DNA of 64,000 nt from Clarkia xantiana subsp. parviflora (Eukaryota; Streptophyta; Magnoliopsida; Myrtales; Onagraceae). This document shows, one piece after another, positions 42,159 to 52,660 of the stretch. A model generated the notes under the pieces. That model was not told the DNA's origin. It searched no databases and worked only from the letters and a program-made list of their open reading frames with translations. The position numbers were made by a program, and so were the translations under genes. The stretch is taken from assembly GCA_036873135.1 (NCBI GenBank), contig JAPTYO010000007.1:18086763-18150762 (forward strand). Direction: 5' to 3'. Positions within the stretch are counted from its first letter, which is position 1; the number at the start of each line of letters is the position of its first letter.

Positions 42159-43597
42159 GTTGTCTACTCATCCCATAACTATACAACATAACTCTTAATT
42201 AAACAAGACTTTGTTTAAATAAATCAAGTACAGTCAGTACGATGAATTAGTGACATGGATCTCGAGGTGTCAAAGTGGTAATATTCTGTCACACAAAGCA
42301 ACGAGTAGGGGTGGGCTCCAAAAATCGAGAAACGGAAAACCACAAACACTCGTCTTCCTTATCAAATTTCGGGCATCGATACCAACCTAAAAAACCCATA
42401 TTTTTATTTTCCGAGCATGCCCGCCATTGTGCTATCATGCATAAAATATTAATATTGAGGTGTAAACTTAAAAGTTTGATTGGAGGTTATTACTATTTAC
42501 TGGTTAGATGCTTTATTGTTGTTGTAAAACTAGATATTCTTTTAAGTTTGACATTTGAAATTATTAATTAGTAAACTCCATATTTGAGTTTTTAACCATG
42601 CTCCTAAAACTGCTATGCGGAAAATTATTTATTATATATATACATATATACATGTAATGAATTATTGGTTGAAACTTGTACCGAATATTTGCATAATCAT
42701 CTGAACGTATTTGAAAATCAAACTATGTACATGAAAATTGAATGAGAATGAATAGAATTAAGAGAAAAGTTTTTGAACTGTGCAATTTTTTTTTACCGTT
42801 ATTTATAATGTTTTCAGTTCATTGTTTGTATTTTTTAAGTACTTGATCTAATAAGAATATGTAAGGATTACTTACTTATTTTTTGTTAAGAATATAAATA
42901 CAGACTTAATTATATGTCATGTTGCAAATCGTTGTCCTTAATTTAAAATGTTGATATACGTTGTCTCAACTATCAGATTAGCTGATTTCTATTTTTTTCT
43001 TAAAATTGATGGGAAAAAAAATGGTTTAAGTAACACCAAATAAATATAAATCACAAGCAACAAATCTGAACTTTCCAAAGTGAAAACATGTTTTTTTTTG
43101 TTTAAAACACCAAAATCATTAATAAAAAAGTGAAAAGGAACAAATTCTGATAGTTGGGACGCCAAGTATTAATATTTTAAAGGTAGACAACAATTAGAGA
43201 AACATGACTTATAGTCAGGACTAATTTTAGGATCTTAACCTTTTTTTTGTATATACCAGATTGTTTCTGCAATTTCAAGTTAGTAGTATTAAGTTTTCCA
43301 ACTAGATTTGAATCTGGTTCCAATCTTAGATTATTTCTCTTTCTAATGAGCTTCTCAATAACTTAACCCAATTCAAACATTTCAGTTTCAAGATAAATTG
43401 ATAAGTATTTTGTATATGAATACATATGTAATTAATGTAATCGCAACACAATTTATTCATAAAATATCGAAACCCGCGCGGGAAATACATAGTAGTTTAT
43501 AAAGCTTATTATACTAATGATATCACACAATAAAGTTGTAGCACCAAACATTAATTAAGAACTTAAAAAAAGAAGATAAAATGCAAAGAAAAACAAG
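42159..43597. other. Intergenic region before PGIP-like copy 3
   Basis: AT-rich without a supported gene. At about 43470-43495 ACCCGCGCGGG followed by AAATACATAGT resembles a decayed Helitron 3' end, but I see no matching 5' end. 43500-43597 is the 3' flank shared with copy 2. Confidence 0.45.
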
Positions 43598-44616
43598 CTA
43601 GTTGCAGGTAATATTGAGAGGAGGACCGCAGAGGCATCGATTATGGGAGAAAATAGAGTTAGGGAATGGGGTGAGCTGCATACCCGGAGGAATTGGCCCA
43701 CACAACCTATTATAGCTCACATCCAAAAAATACCAATTCTTGTTGTTATCAATTTCGTTAGGAAGGCTCCCGTATATCTTATTGTGGCTGATATCCAAAC
43801 CTACTAACGCCGGGTTTAACTCCAATCCCGTCATGTTGAACTCGAAATTGTTCCTTGCTATTTCAACTATATTCGTACTCTTGTTTGCTCCAAACAACAT
43901 CGATGCGTCCCCATGTAGCTTGTTCTGCGAAACCTGAAAACGCCCGAAGTTAATATCACGAAATGAGGGCGGAATCTCACCGGACAGCTTGTTGTCAAAC
44001 GCACTCAGGTAAAGGTAATTATCTTTGAGCTTCAAGAATGATTTGGGGATGGTACCGGTGAGTCGGTTTGAATCAAGATTAAGGAAGCGGAGGCCCGGGA
44101 TATTCGAAAGAGAGCTCGGGATGCGACCTCTGAGTTTGTTGCGGGATAAGTTAAGGTCAATGAGGCTCTTGAGCTTCGATAGAAACCCGGGATGGTTCCC
44201 CGGAGGTTGGAGGAAAAGATTTGAAGGCTAGTGAGGTTTTGGAGCTTAGTGATTGTGATCGGAATCGGACCGGAGAGGCCGGCGATATTGTAGAAGGTTA
44301 TGTCATTGAGGTAAGGGAGGTCGCCGATAGCGTCGGGGATGGGGCCAGGTAATGTTGTCTCCCAGAACTGAAGGCTACTGACACGGCTATCGTCATTGCA
44401 TAGAATGGTGCGCCAGTCTCGGCAGCAGTCGGTCTCCGGCAACCATGATTCGAGGATGGGGGCGTTTTTGTACGATTTCTTGAACCTGAGAAGGGCTTTC
44501 TTATCGTCAGGGTGGCAGTGCTGCTTTGCGGCGGAAAGAGACGGTTCGAGGAGGAGGAGGCCGAGGGAAATAAAGACTAGCAAACTGGACATAATGTGGG
44601 ATGATGATAATGACAT
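43598..44616 (-). pseudogene. PGIP-like copy 3, broken by a one-base deletion
   Basis: A PGIP-type gene close to copy 2 (17900-18907) along its whole length and in both flanks. The N-terminal frame (44616 to about 44190) has the signal peptide SLLVFISLGLLLLEPSLSA, the cysteine cap (HCHPDDKKALL to TDCCRDWRTILC) and the first repeats, then goes out of frame after NLRGTIPGF. The C-terminal frame (about 44184-43598) carries the remaining repeats and the NRCLCGPPL cap. Compared with copy 2, which reads AAACCCCGGG, this copy reads AAACCCGGG at 44183-44191, so one C is missing at 44186-44188. As read, the product would be cut off after about four repeats and could not fold as a PGIP. A sequencing error in the C run is the alternative. 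Confidence 0.85.
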
Positions 44617-46914
44617 GTTGTTTGTATATAATGAATGGGACGCGGAGTGATGATCTTAATCAGTCTCTAGCTAGCTATTTGTAGAAGAACAAGAACTACA
44701 CCTTGTTAATATTCAATCTTACTGAAGGTACTTGATTCGTGTTAAGTCAGTATCAGCACATGCATATTGTAGTGTACACGTTTTTATCAATGCTTATGAC
44801 TAATTTATATTAATATATATTCAAGTTTATCGAAGTTCACAATGCATGCATGAGATTGATTTGATCACACTGAATAATACTAGTTTGTTTGACCAATCAT
44901 ATTCAACTCTCTATAATTTCTACCATTCTAAGGTCACATAAACTTTTAAGGTTAATTACTATGCAGATCCTAAACTATTATACTTTAAATCGTCATACCT
45001 AAATCACTATACTTTAAATAAAAAAGTAATATACCTTAACCATAAATCAATTACCCTAAATTGATGTGCTTTAAATCACCATACAATACAATATACCCTA
45101 AATTATAAATTAATATACCATAAATCAATACCCTAAACCACTCTACTCTAAATTAAGTAATCCTAGTAGATCTATGGATGATTATATATATATATATATT
45201 ATTGAATATTATATTGTATTATATAATATCAGTATTGATAACTTGAATTTGTATTTTGAGTTGAAAATATTTAGGTTTATTTTCAATTTTAGGTGTAAAC
45301 TAAAGTTATCTCTAGCTCGTCCCGAATTTGAAAGTCCCGACCAAGTATGAACTTTTTCAGATGTTTAATTTAGGGCTAAAGACATAGTGAAAAATCCCGA
45401 AAACTAAGGATAGAGACATTTTTCTGAAAAGTCCCACTCATTTGTCCAGAGCTCACCACTATATAGGAGAGAGATACCATTCCATTTTCTAAGTTTCAAT
45501 TTCTATCACGGATCCCTTTTTTCATAGATTTGGTTAACTGGTACAACTTTGAAATCAGCACTTTGTTATATTAATTAAGATACCACAATCGAGAAATCTT
45601 AAATGTAGATCTCGAGTAATTTATATGTAAAGAGATGCGGTCGAATATTATGTGTTCACAGTTTGAGACTCCCGGTAATTAGAGAGAACTTCCTTACAAA
45701 TTAGAGATATATGTAAGTGGTCTAATACATTGTAAATCATTAAGATGTTGGACGAAATATAATACTGGTATTTTTAGATGCATGGCCTGCATAAGTAATG
45801 TGATGGAGCTCTTAGTAATACTGACAATTGAGAGCTAGCTGCTAAAGAGATGTTGCTTATTCCACCAATCAATCTAGTAATCTTTTGACCACTTCACCGT
45901 GAGTCTGTAGTACCACACCGGTTGGTATCTGTATAATTGAGCAGTATATAAGCAAGTGGGTCACATCCTCCTATCACCAATTGGTTTTAAGATGGAACTC
46001 CACTTGTATATATGATTGTTCTCTAATGGCCCGTTGGGCTTGGCTCGGCCCAATTAAGCAGTATATAAGCAAGTAGGCCACCTCCTCCTATCACCAATTG
46101 GCACTTGTATATATAATTGCTCTTTGTGGCCCGTTGATCTTGGCTCGGCCTAACGTGGAATCTAACAAAATACATTCAACCTTAGTAGATCAACATGCCA
46201 TCTCTTGAAGCTTCCAAGCTTCCCAATTGTTAATACGACAATTGAGAATGATGCTATTAGAACAACTTAGACTTTCTAATTGCTCACATCATATATGATG
46301 GAATTCGGCTTAGCGCGACAATTGCAGATTCGGCAAAGCGGTAGGTGGAATTCAAGAAAGACGGAACTACAAAATATACATATGTAAAAATTAATCGCAT
46401 AGCGCACCGGAACAAAACCTAGTTATATTTAGGGTGTTTAAAGATTTGATAGTTTATTTTTGTTTGAAATTTTTTTAGGTAGGTTTGGAGAATTTGTGTT
46501 GAGCTTAATTATTTGTAGTGGATATCTTTATACTTTACATGAGAAGGGTTGTTCCTCTTTGTTTTAAATTTGAACTTTTCTAATTTGTAGATTTATCTGG
46601 AAAACAAAGATTCAGTGGCATGCCTATTGTTGTGGAAGTTTTAAGTATTAGGGAGCTGTTGTAGCTGTTGGCATTTTATAGCGATGAGAATTCTACCGCT
46701 AAAAGTACCAACAAGTCATTAAATTTTTAACGAGCGATCGAGTGGCTGAGTATATTGTCGGCAAGACCGATAGTGACAGAAACACCAGTCGCTAAAACTT
46801 TTAGCGAAGAGCATTCCCCTCGTTGAACCCCATTTTTTAGTAGTGTGGTAAATATGCTACTCTTAAAATAATACTTTGTTTAATGGATTTAAGTATACGA
46901 TTCCAACGAATGGG
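44617..46914. other. Intergenic region with PGIP upstream flank and decayed repeats
   Basis: 44640-44940 is the 5' flank of copy 3, homologous to that of copy 2 and to the orphan copy near 26.5 kb. 44960-45180 is low-complexity AT sequence with recurring CTAAA motifs. 46690-46848 carries inverted TAGCGA/TCGCTA-type motifs and ends TTTTTAGTAGTG, which may be the end of a small CACTA-like element. No gene seen. Confidence 0.45.
45933..46150 (+). repeat. Imperfect tandem duplication (118 and 100 bp)
   Basis: Two successive copies contain GCAGTATATAAGCAAGT, CTCCTATCACCAATTGG and GCTCGGCC. The second lacks about 17 bp in the middle. The CACCAATTGGTTTTAAGATGG wording is often met in plant retrotransposon LTRs, so this may be LTR debris. 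Confidence 0.7.
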
Positions 46915-48391
46915 TCCTGGCCTCCTGGGGACTCTTGGGTCGCCGCTCCAAGACCCTAAACAAATGAATACACCGAATTTTATACGGGTAATCACCATTT
47001 GATGTTTAAATTGACTATATTATTTTTAAGAGATTGTGTAAGTATGAGTGTGTATATTTGCCTCAATTAAAGAGTATTTAGAGGTATATATAGATAATGG
47101 TCCCAATTAGAGTTCTTAACATGGTAGACTCGCCAAACCCAACCACAATTCTCAAGTTGACATTACCTCTTTTAGTACACTTTGTTTCCTTATGAGTGTC
47201 ATTTAGTATCTTTTTGGATATGAAAGTGGATTTGATTGAGGCCTATGGTCTGGGCTTGTCGGGAGTCCCTAGACGTTGCATGTACCTCATCGCATTGGAG
47301 GATTGCTTGAAATTTGTCTAATAGCCCGGAGTTCATTCCAGACGAGGTGTAGTTCATTCATGGCGCCGCTTCTTATCATTACTCATCCTTAATATGTAGT
47401 GAGTATCTACCAGACGTTCTTTGGTGTGGCAATCGCCTTTAAGATGCCTCACCTCTGACCGTATTCCTAGCGACCTCTCAACTAGCCTTCACTCTGCCTC
47501 AGGTTTGGATTCGTTGGACATTTCATAGTCCCTTATTTTTGGAACCAAAAGGAAGACTATGGAAGGCCTTGCAACCCAAATCTGATGCAGAGTGAAACCT
47601 GGTCGAAAGATAGCCAAGAATACACTTGGAGGAGATTCCACCAAAGGGTGATAGCCACACCATACACAAGACACATATAGTCGACACTCACCCCGGAGCT
47701 AGGAAGAGTAAAGACAAGAGGCGGCGTTTCAATGGAATGAACTCCGGACAATGAGACAAATGTTAAGTAATCCCCATGTGTTGGTCTATATGCGATGCGT
47801 AGGGACTCCTGATAGCCTCATGCCGTACATCCTAGTCGGATCTAATTTTGTATGGGTAAGATACAAAAGGACACTCATGAGGAAACAAAGTGAGATACTT
47901 CTTAAGTTAACTTGGAAATTATGCTAACATGTAATAATGGTGTGGTGGTTCAGTGCCTCATCCCTTAACCAAAAATTGTTCATGGTCAGCGCTTTACCCT
48001 TACGGACTGACCCGGTGCGATTCGGGAGGAGCAAGCATGCTACGGGTGCTGCCCTCCTAATGAGGGCCCCACCTAGGACAATCCCGCTTGAAACCAAAAA
48101 AAAACTTTGGAAATTATGGTTGAGTGTGGAGCATACCATGGTAAGAACTCTACTTAGGACCCTTATTTATATATATACTTTCACACACTCTTCATCTGAG
48201 GTCAATATACATACATATTTCATACTTACGTGTACATATGTACTCTCTGGAACTATACAGTATACCCATTTAAACATTAAAGGAGTCTTACCGGGCCAAA
48301 ATTCGATCTATCCAATTGTACAGTTTTTGGAGCGGTACAACCCAAGAGCCATAGTGATAGCGTGACACCTAACCCCCGGGATCCAACAATA
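46915..48391. repeat. Long inverted repeat, arms about 430 bp, one arm split by a SINE
   Basis: The left arm (about 46915-47345) pairs in inverse orientation with the right arm (about 47730-48360). Landmarks are GGAGTTCATTCC with GGAATGAACTCC, GGGAGTCCCTA with TAGGGACTCC, and TGTTTCCTTATGAGTGTC with GACACTCATGAGGAAACA. The right arm ends in CCCCCGGGATCCAACA, which looks like an LTR end, so the arms may be two degenerate LTR-like sequences in opposite orientation. Arms are diverged (roughly 70-80% by eye). Confidence 0.65.
47924..48106 (+). mobile_element. SINE, internally deleted, plus strand
   Basis: Begins near GGTGTGGTGGTTCAGTGCC, an A-box-like start, and ends in an A-rich tail. It is flanked by a perfect 12-bp duplication, TTGGAAATTATG (47912-47923; 48107-48118). 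It shares CAAGCATGCTACGGGTGCTG and the surrounding body with the minus-strand copy at 12502-12714, but lacks the segment that carries the B box. Confidence 0.8.
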
Positions 48392-48493
48392 TGAATCAAC
48401 ATGACAATGATCTCGAGATGGATTCATAGCACATAATTTTTTTTTTTTTTTTTTGGCCAGAAGCAATGCTTTATTATATAATAATAATCAAAA

Positions 48494-51400
48494 TCAGTCT
48501 GGGTTACAATCTAAAATTAAGATAGAAAGTAGAGGAGAAGGGGGTACAATAAACCAATTGGCAGGACACATCTCCTTTCTGGAATGGATAGCCACCCAGT
48601 TTGCACTTCGATTAGCGCATCTTCGAATAATTTTCCAACTAACAGACTGAATCAAGCTTGCCAAGTGACGAATGGAGCAAATAATGTTGTCGAACCTCCA
48701 GTCGGGGTTTGTCGTTGTTTGTCGAATTTGGTTTACGATGTATTCCGCATCCGACTCGATGACGACTTCCCTCCATTGGTTAAAAACTGCAAGTTCGAGC
48801 CCTTGTAAAATCGCCTTTGATTCCGCCATGGCTGCACTGAATTCCCTGCCTCTAGAGTTCCGACCCCCAATCAAGTGCCCATGTCCGTCCCGTACCACAA
48901 CTCCGGTGCCGCCCCACCCCGTTTGTGAAGACCAGGAACCATCACAGCAGATGGAAAGAGTTCCCATACTTGGAGGTTGCCATCTTGTTATTTGTGTGGA
49001 GACGTTTCCATTCGGTGTAAGGGATGCACTTCCTCGATGTCGAACGTTCCAAACTTCATCGACCAGTTTCCTGATTTTCTCTAAGGCATGACGCGGGTTT
49101 GGCTGATCTCTGTGGTACGTTGCTCTACAACGTTCCTTCCAAATTTCCCAAGCCCCAAGCTCTACGAAGAGGCGAATAAATTCATTGTCTTCTCCTCCTT
49201 GATTAGCCCTTTCCAGATTCTCCCCTAACCATTCCACCCATGTTGGATTAGAACCATGATCCCATCTCAAACCAAGTCCTCCAAACCACACTGGTGACGT
49301 CCACCCACATACCAATAATGCGTGATCAATGGTCTCCGCACAATCACAAAATGGACACTTGGGCTCCACCTCAACTCCCCTACGGTTAAGCTCGTCGAAT
49401 GTCGGTAATGCTCGCGCACAACTCTTCCAAATGAAATGTTTAACCTTTGGAGGAGCTATCCCCTTCCAAATCCCCTTCCAAATCTGAGGCGGGACATTTC
49501 TTGAGGTTGACGAATTTGGTTGTTGCTCGCTGTGCTCTCTTTCTCGGAGACGACGGTAAACTAATTTGGGAGTGGCTATTCCTGTTTTAGAACTCGGCCA
49601 GACCAGTTTGTCTGCAGTTGTACTTCCCCTCCTGACATGGATACTTCGGATAGCGTGATTTTCATCCTCGGATAACACCTGCAAAATCGGGTCTAAAGAC
49701 CAGATGTTCTCCGGGGGACGAAGTAGAGCGGACACCTTCAAGCTTGTGTCAACCCCGGCTCGGCCAGCACTTAGTCGATAGCTAGGCAAATCAGGTATCC
49801 AGGGATCATGAAAAACCCGGATTGATTCTCCATTCCCAATTCGCCAGATGCCCTCTTGAGCAAGAATATCACGCCCCATTAATAAACTCGTCCAAGCCCA
49901 AGACGGTCTCCCGCCTTTTGTCGCCTCCAAAAAATTCGATCTCGGAAAATATATACCTTTAAGAACCTTAACCCAAAACGCGTTGGGTTCATTTTGAATT
50001 CTCCATGCTGTCTTAGTGAGCATTGCTAGGTTGAAGGTTCTCATATCTCGAAAACCCAGGCCACCTGCATCCTTAGCCACGGTCATTTTGTCCCACCGCT
50101 TCCAATGCAATCTTCGCTCGTCTCCCTTTTGACCCCACCAAAAACGGGCCACCAATGAATTGACTTCATCACACCACGACATAGGGAAAGAAAATAGAGC
50201 CATCGCGTACGTAGGAATAGCCGTAATGACCGCCTTGATGAGTACCTCCTTCCCCGCATTATTTAGGAAGAGGTTCTTCCATCCATGAATTTTATTAGCC
50301 ACACGATCTTTTAGGAAGCCTAAGGCTTCCCTCTTTGATCTTCCCCATATCGTAGGTAATCCCAAGTATTTTCCGGACTTCTCAACCGCCTGTATTCCTA
50401 GAACATTCACCACACAATTCTTGGTATTGTCATCAACATTGGCTCCGAAAAAAACCTCTGATTTGGCTAGGTTGATACTCTGGCCGGATGCTCTACTATA
50501 CTCGTTCAAAATATACTTCAAAGACCTCGCATTAAGCTCATCGGCCTTTATGAAGAATAACGAGTCATCTGCAAAGAATAAGTGGTGGAGCTGCGGGCAC
50601 GCACGTCGAATGCTTACACCTGTTAGTATCCTACGTTCTGCCGCATACATGATCTGTCTCGATAAAACATCAGCCACCAAGATAAATAAGTAAGGAGAAA
50701 GAGGGTCTCCTTGGCGAATACCTCGAGTGGGGCGGAAACGGCTCGTTTTCTTGCCATTTACAACCACACTATATTGGACATTTGTGACACATTGATTCAC
50801 CAAGTGGATCCACCTGTCATCAAAGCCGAACGTTTGGAGAACCTTAAAGAGAAAATCCCACTCCACACGATCATAAGCCTTGTTCATGTCGATCTTGATC
50901 GCCGCTTCTTTCCTTACTCGACCATCTTTCATTCTCAAGTGGTGAAATGCCTCGTGAGCAATAATGATATTATCATGAATTAACCTGCCTGTCACAAAAG
51001 CACTTTGGAACGGTGATACGATAAGAGGTAGTAACAATTTCAGCCGGTTAACGATAATTTTTGAAATTATTTTGTAGCTGAAATTACAAAGGCTAATCGG
51101 ACGAAATTGGCTAGTGTTTAAAGGATTTGGCACTTTAGGGATTAACACAATATCAGTGAAGCAAAGAGAAGGACTAATGTTACCTGTTTCAAAGAAGGCT
51201 CGGACCTCCTGAATGACATCACGTCCAATCACATCCCAAAACTTCTGATAGAACAACCCAGGGAAACCGTCCGGCCCGGGGGCTTTTGAACCACCAAGCT
51301 GAAATACCGCATCCTTTACTTCCTCATCGCTAATTCGTACCAAAAGTTTGTGGTTCATCTCAGCTGAAATCAACTTGGGAACACAACCTAGCACTCGTTC

Positions 51401-52660
51401 ACACCCATCGGTCCCTTCCGACTGAAATAGCTGCCGATAATAGCTCATACATTCGGCCATAATACCCTCCTCTTGTTCGATCCAAGTTCCATCGGGCCTT
51501 TGTAGCCTAAATATTTTATTCCTCCTTCGTCTAGCAAGTGTAGCTTGATGGAAAAATTTTGAGTTTGTATCCCCCTCCGTCAACCATTGAACCCTCGATC
51601 TTTGCTTCCAATAAACCGACTCTCTATGCCAAAACTCGGCTAGCTCAGCTTTAATACGGGTCTCCTCTTCTTTCTCATATTCATCATTGGGCAACTCTTG
51701 TAAAGCTACAATCTGATCCTGCAGCTCAGCTATCTTCAACTTATTATTGGAGAAGTTTGACTTACTCCAACGTTGGAGTGCTGCTCGACATCTAGCTAAC
51801 TTGCTTGCAAGACACGATCTTCCAAATACTTCTTCATCACTTCTCCAAGAGCCTTTCACGGTATCCCCACATCCATCATCTATGAGCCACATCGCCTCAA
51901 ATTTAAAATTTCTACGTCCCCTTCTATCACGATAATCAAGATGGAGAAGCAAGGGACAATGATCAGATCCCGTCGCCGGTTTATGGAAAATCGTACTATT
52001 AGGGAAAGCTTCAAGCCAAGCCGCATTCACAAGACCACGATCGATTCTTTCACGCACTCTAACCTCCGTATCTCTGTTGTTACACCACGTAAATCGTTGG
52101 CCCTTAAATCCCACATCTACCAAATCGGAATCCATCATCATTGCATTAAACGCTCTCATATATCTAGGATCTTTCATGTTACCTCCATCCTTCTCATAAT
52201 TGAAACAAATGTCATTGAAATCACCGATGCATAACCAAGGACCCCTTCTCGAAATTGAAATTCTTCGAATAAGGTCCCAAGTTTTTAGTCTCTCCTCCCA
52301 TTTCGAATGAGCATGGATCCAAGTAATATGAATTTCTCCTCCAATATTAGCATGCTGAATTTTGGTATCGATCAAATGGTCACTCTTGAAAAGCACATTA
52401 AGGTCCACATCTTTATACCACCATAGAGCTAGGCCTCCGGATAGACCACGGGGTTCAACGTAAAAAGCTTGCTCCATCTTAAACTTCCTCCTAACCTCTT
52501 CACAAAACTCCTTCTTATTCTTCGTTTCCATAAGAAACACCATCTCCGGTTGGTATTTCCTACAGAGATCGGTAAGTGTTGGAACTGTCAGTTCCGATCT
52601 TAATCCCTGACAGTTCCATGAAAGTAGACTCATTGGTCCCTTGTGGCTGTTTCGGGACAA
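48494..52660 (-). CDS. LINE ORF2: endonuclease, reverse transcriptase, RNase H, 1388 aa
   Basis: The enzyme of target-primed reverse transcription. The N-terminal exonuclease-endonuclease-phosphatase domain (about 10-230) opens with LLSWNCQGLR and contains GDFNDIC and SDHCPL. Reverse transcriptase (about 480-770) has FRPISLCN, IDMNKAYDRVEW, GIRQGDPLSPYLF and the catalytic FADD near residue 695. A zf-RVT cysteine cluster (CPFCDCAETIDHALLVC, about 1095-1115) follows, then an RNase H-like domain (about 1225-1345) with CDGSW, AESKAI and SDAEYIV. The frame is uninterrupted. The start overlaps the end of ORF1 by 31 bp in a different frame; the second Met at residue 10 is an alternative start, giving a slightly shorter protein. 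Plant L1 elements commonly have this layout. Confidence 0.95.
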   Translation of the reverse strand: MSRNSHKGPMSLLSWNCQGLRSELTVPTLTDLCRKYQPEMVFLMETKNKKEFCEEVRRKFKMEQAFYVEPRGLSGGLALWWYKDVDLNVLFKSDHLIDTKIQHANIGGEIHITWIHAHSKWEERLKTWDLIRRISISRRGPWLCIGDFNDICFNYEKDGGNMKDPRYMRAFNAMMMDSDLVDVGFKGQRFTWCNNRDTEVRVRERIDRGLVNAAWLEAFPNSTIFHKPATGSDHCPLLLHLDYRDRRGRRNFKFEAMWLIDDGCGDTVKGSWRSDEEVFGRSCLASKLARCRAALQRWSKSNFSNNKLKIAELQDQIVALQELPNDEYEKEEETRIKAELAEFWHRESVYWKQRSRVQWLTEGDTNSKFFHQATLARRRRNKIFRLQRPDGTWIEQEEGIMAECMSYYRQLFQSEGTDGCERVLGCVPKLISAEMNHKLLVRISDEEVKDAVFQLGGSKAPGPDGFPGLFYQKFWDVIGRDVIQEVRAFFETGNISPSLCFTDIVLIPKVPNPLNTSQFRPISLCNFSYKIISKIIVNRLKLLLPLIVSPFQSAFVTGRLIHDNIIIAHEAFHHLRMKDGRVRKEAAIKIDMNKAYDRVEWDFLFKVLQTFGFDDRWIHLVNQCVTNVQYSVVVNGKKTSRFRPTRGIRQGDPLSPYLFILVADVLSRQIMYAAERRILTGVSIRRACPQLHHLFFADDSLFFIKADELNARSLKYILNEYSRASGQSINLAKSEVFFGANVDDNTKNCVVNVLGIQAVEKSGKYLGLPTIWGRSKREALGFLKDRVANKIHGWKNLFLNNAGKEVLIKAVITAIPTYAMALFSFPMSWCDEVNSLVARFWWGQKGDERRLHWKRWDKMTVAKDAGGLGFRDMRTFNLAMLTKTAWRIQNEPNAFWVKVLKGIYFPRSNFLEATKGGRPSWAWTSLLMGRDILAQEGIWRIGNGESIRVFHDPWIPDLPSYRLSAGRAGVDTSLKVSALLRPPENIWSLDPILQVLSEDENHAIRSIHVRRGSTTADKLVWPSSKTGIATPKLVYRRLREREHSEQQPNSSTSRNVPPQIWKGIWKGIAPPKVKHFIWKSCARALPTFDELNRRGVEVEPKCPFCDCAETIDHALLVCGWTSPVWFGGLGLRWDHGSNPTWVEWLGENLERANQGGEDNEFIRLFVELGAWEIWKERCRATYHRDQPNPRHALEKIRKLVDEVWNVRHRGSASLTPNGNVSTQITRWQPPSMGTLSICCDGSWSSQTGWGGTGVVVRDGHGHLIGGRNSRGREFSAAMAESKAILQGLELAVFNQWREVVIESDAEYIVNQIRQTTTNPDWRFDNIICSIRHLASLIQSVSWKIIRRCANRSANWVAIHSRKEMCPANWFIVPPSPLLSILILDCNPD

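Noticed and set aside
43470..43495. GC hairpin considered as the end of a third Helitron
   Set aside because: The terminus reads ATAGT rather than CTAGT, and no TCTATATATATA-type 5' end was found upstream. Kept only as a note.
45040..45180. Recurring ACCCTAAA-like words, considered as interstitial telomere repeat
   Set aside because: The words are irregularly spaced in low-complexity AT sequence, not a head-to-tail CCCTAAA array.
49000..52600. Endonuclease-RT protein considered as a group II intron or retron
   Set aside because: The domain order (EEP endonuclease, RT, zf-RVT, RNase H), poly(A) tail and long target duplication define an L1-type LINE.
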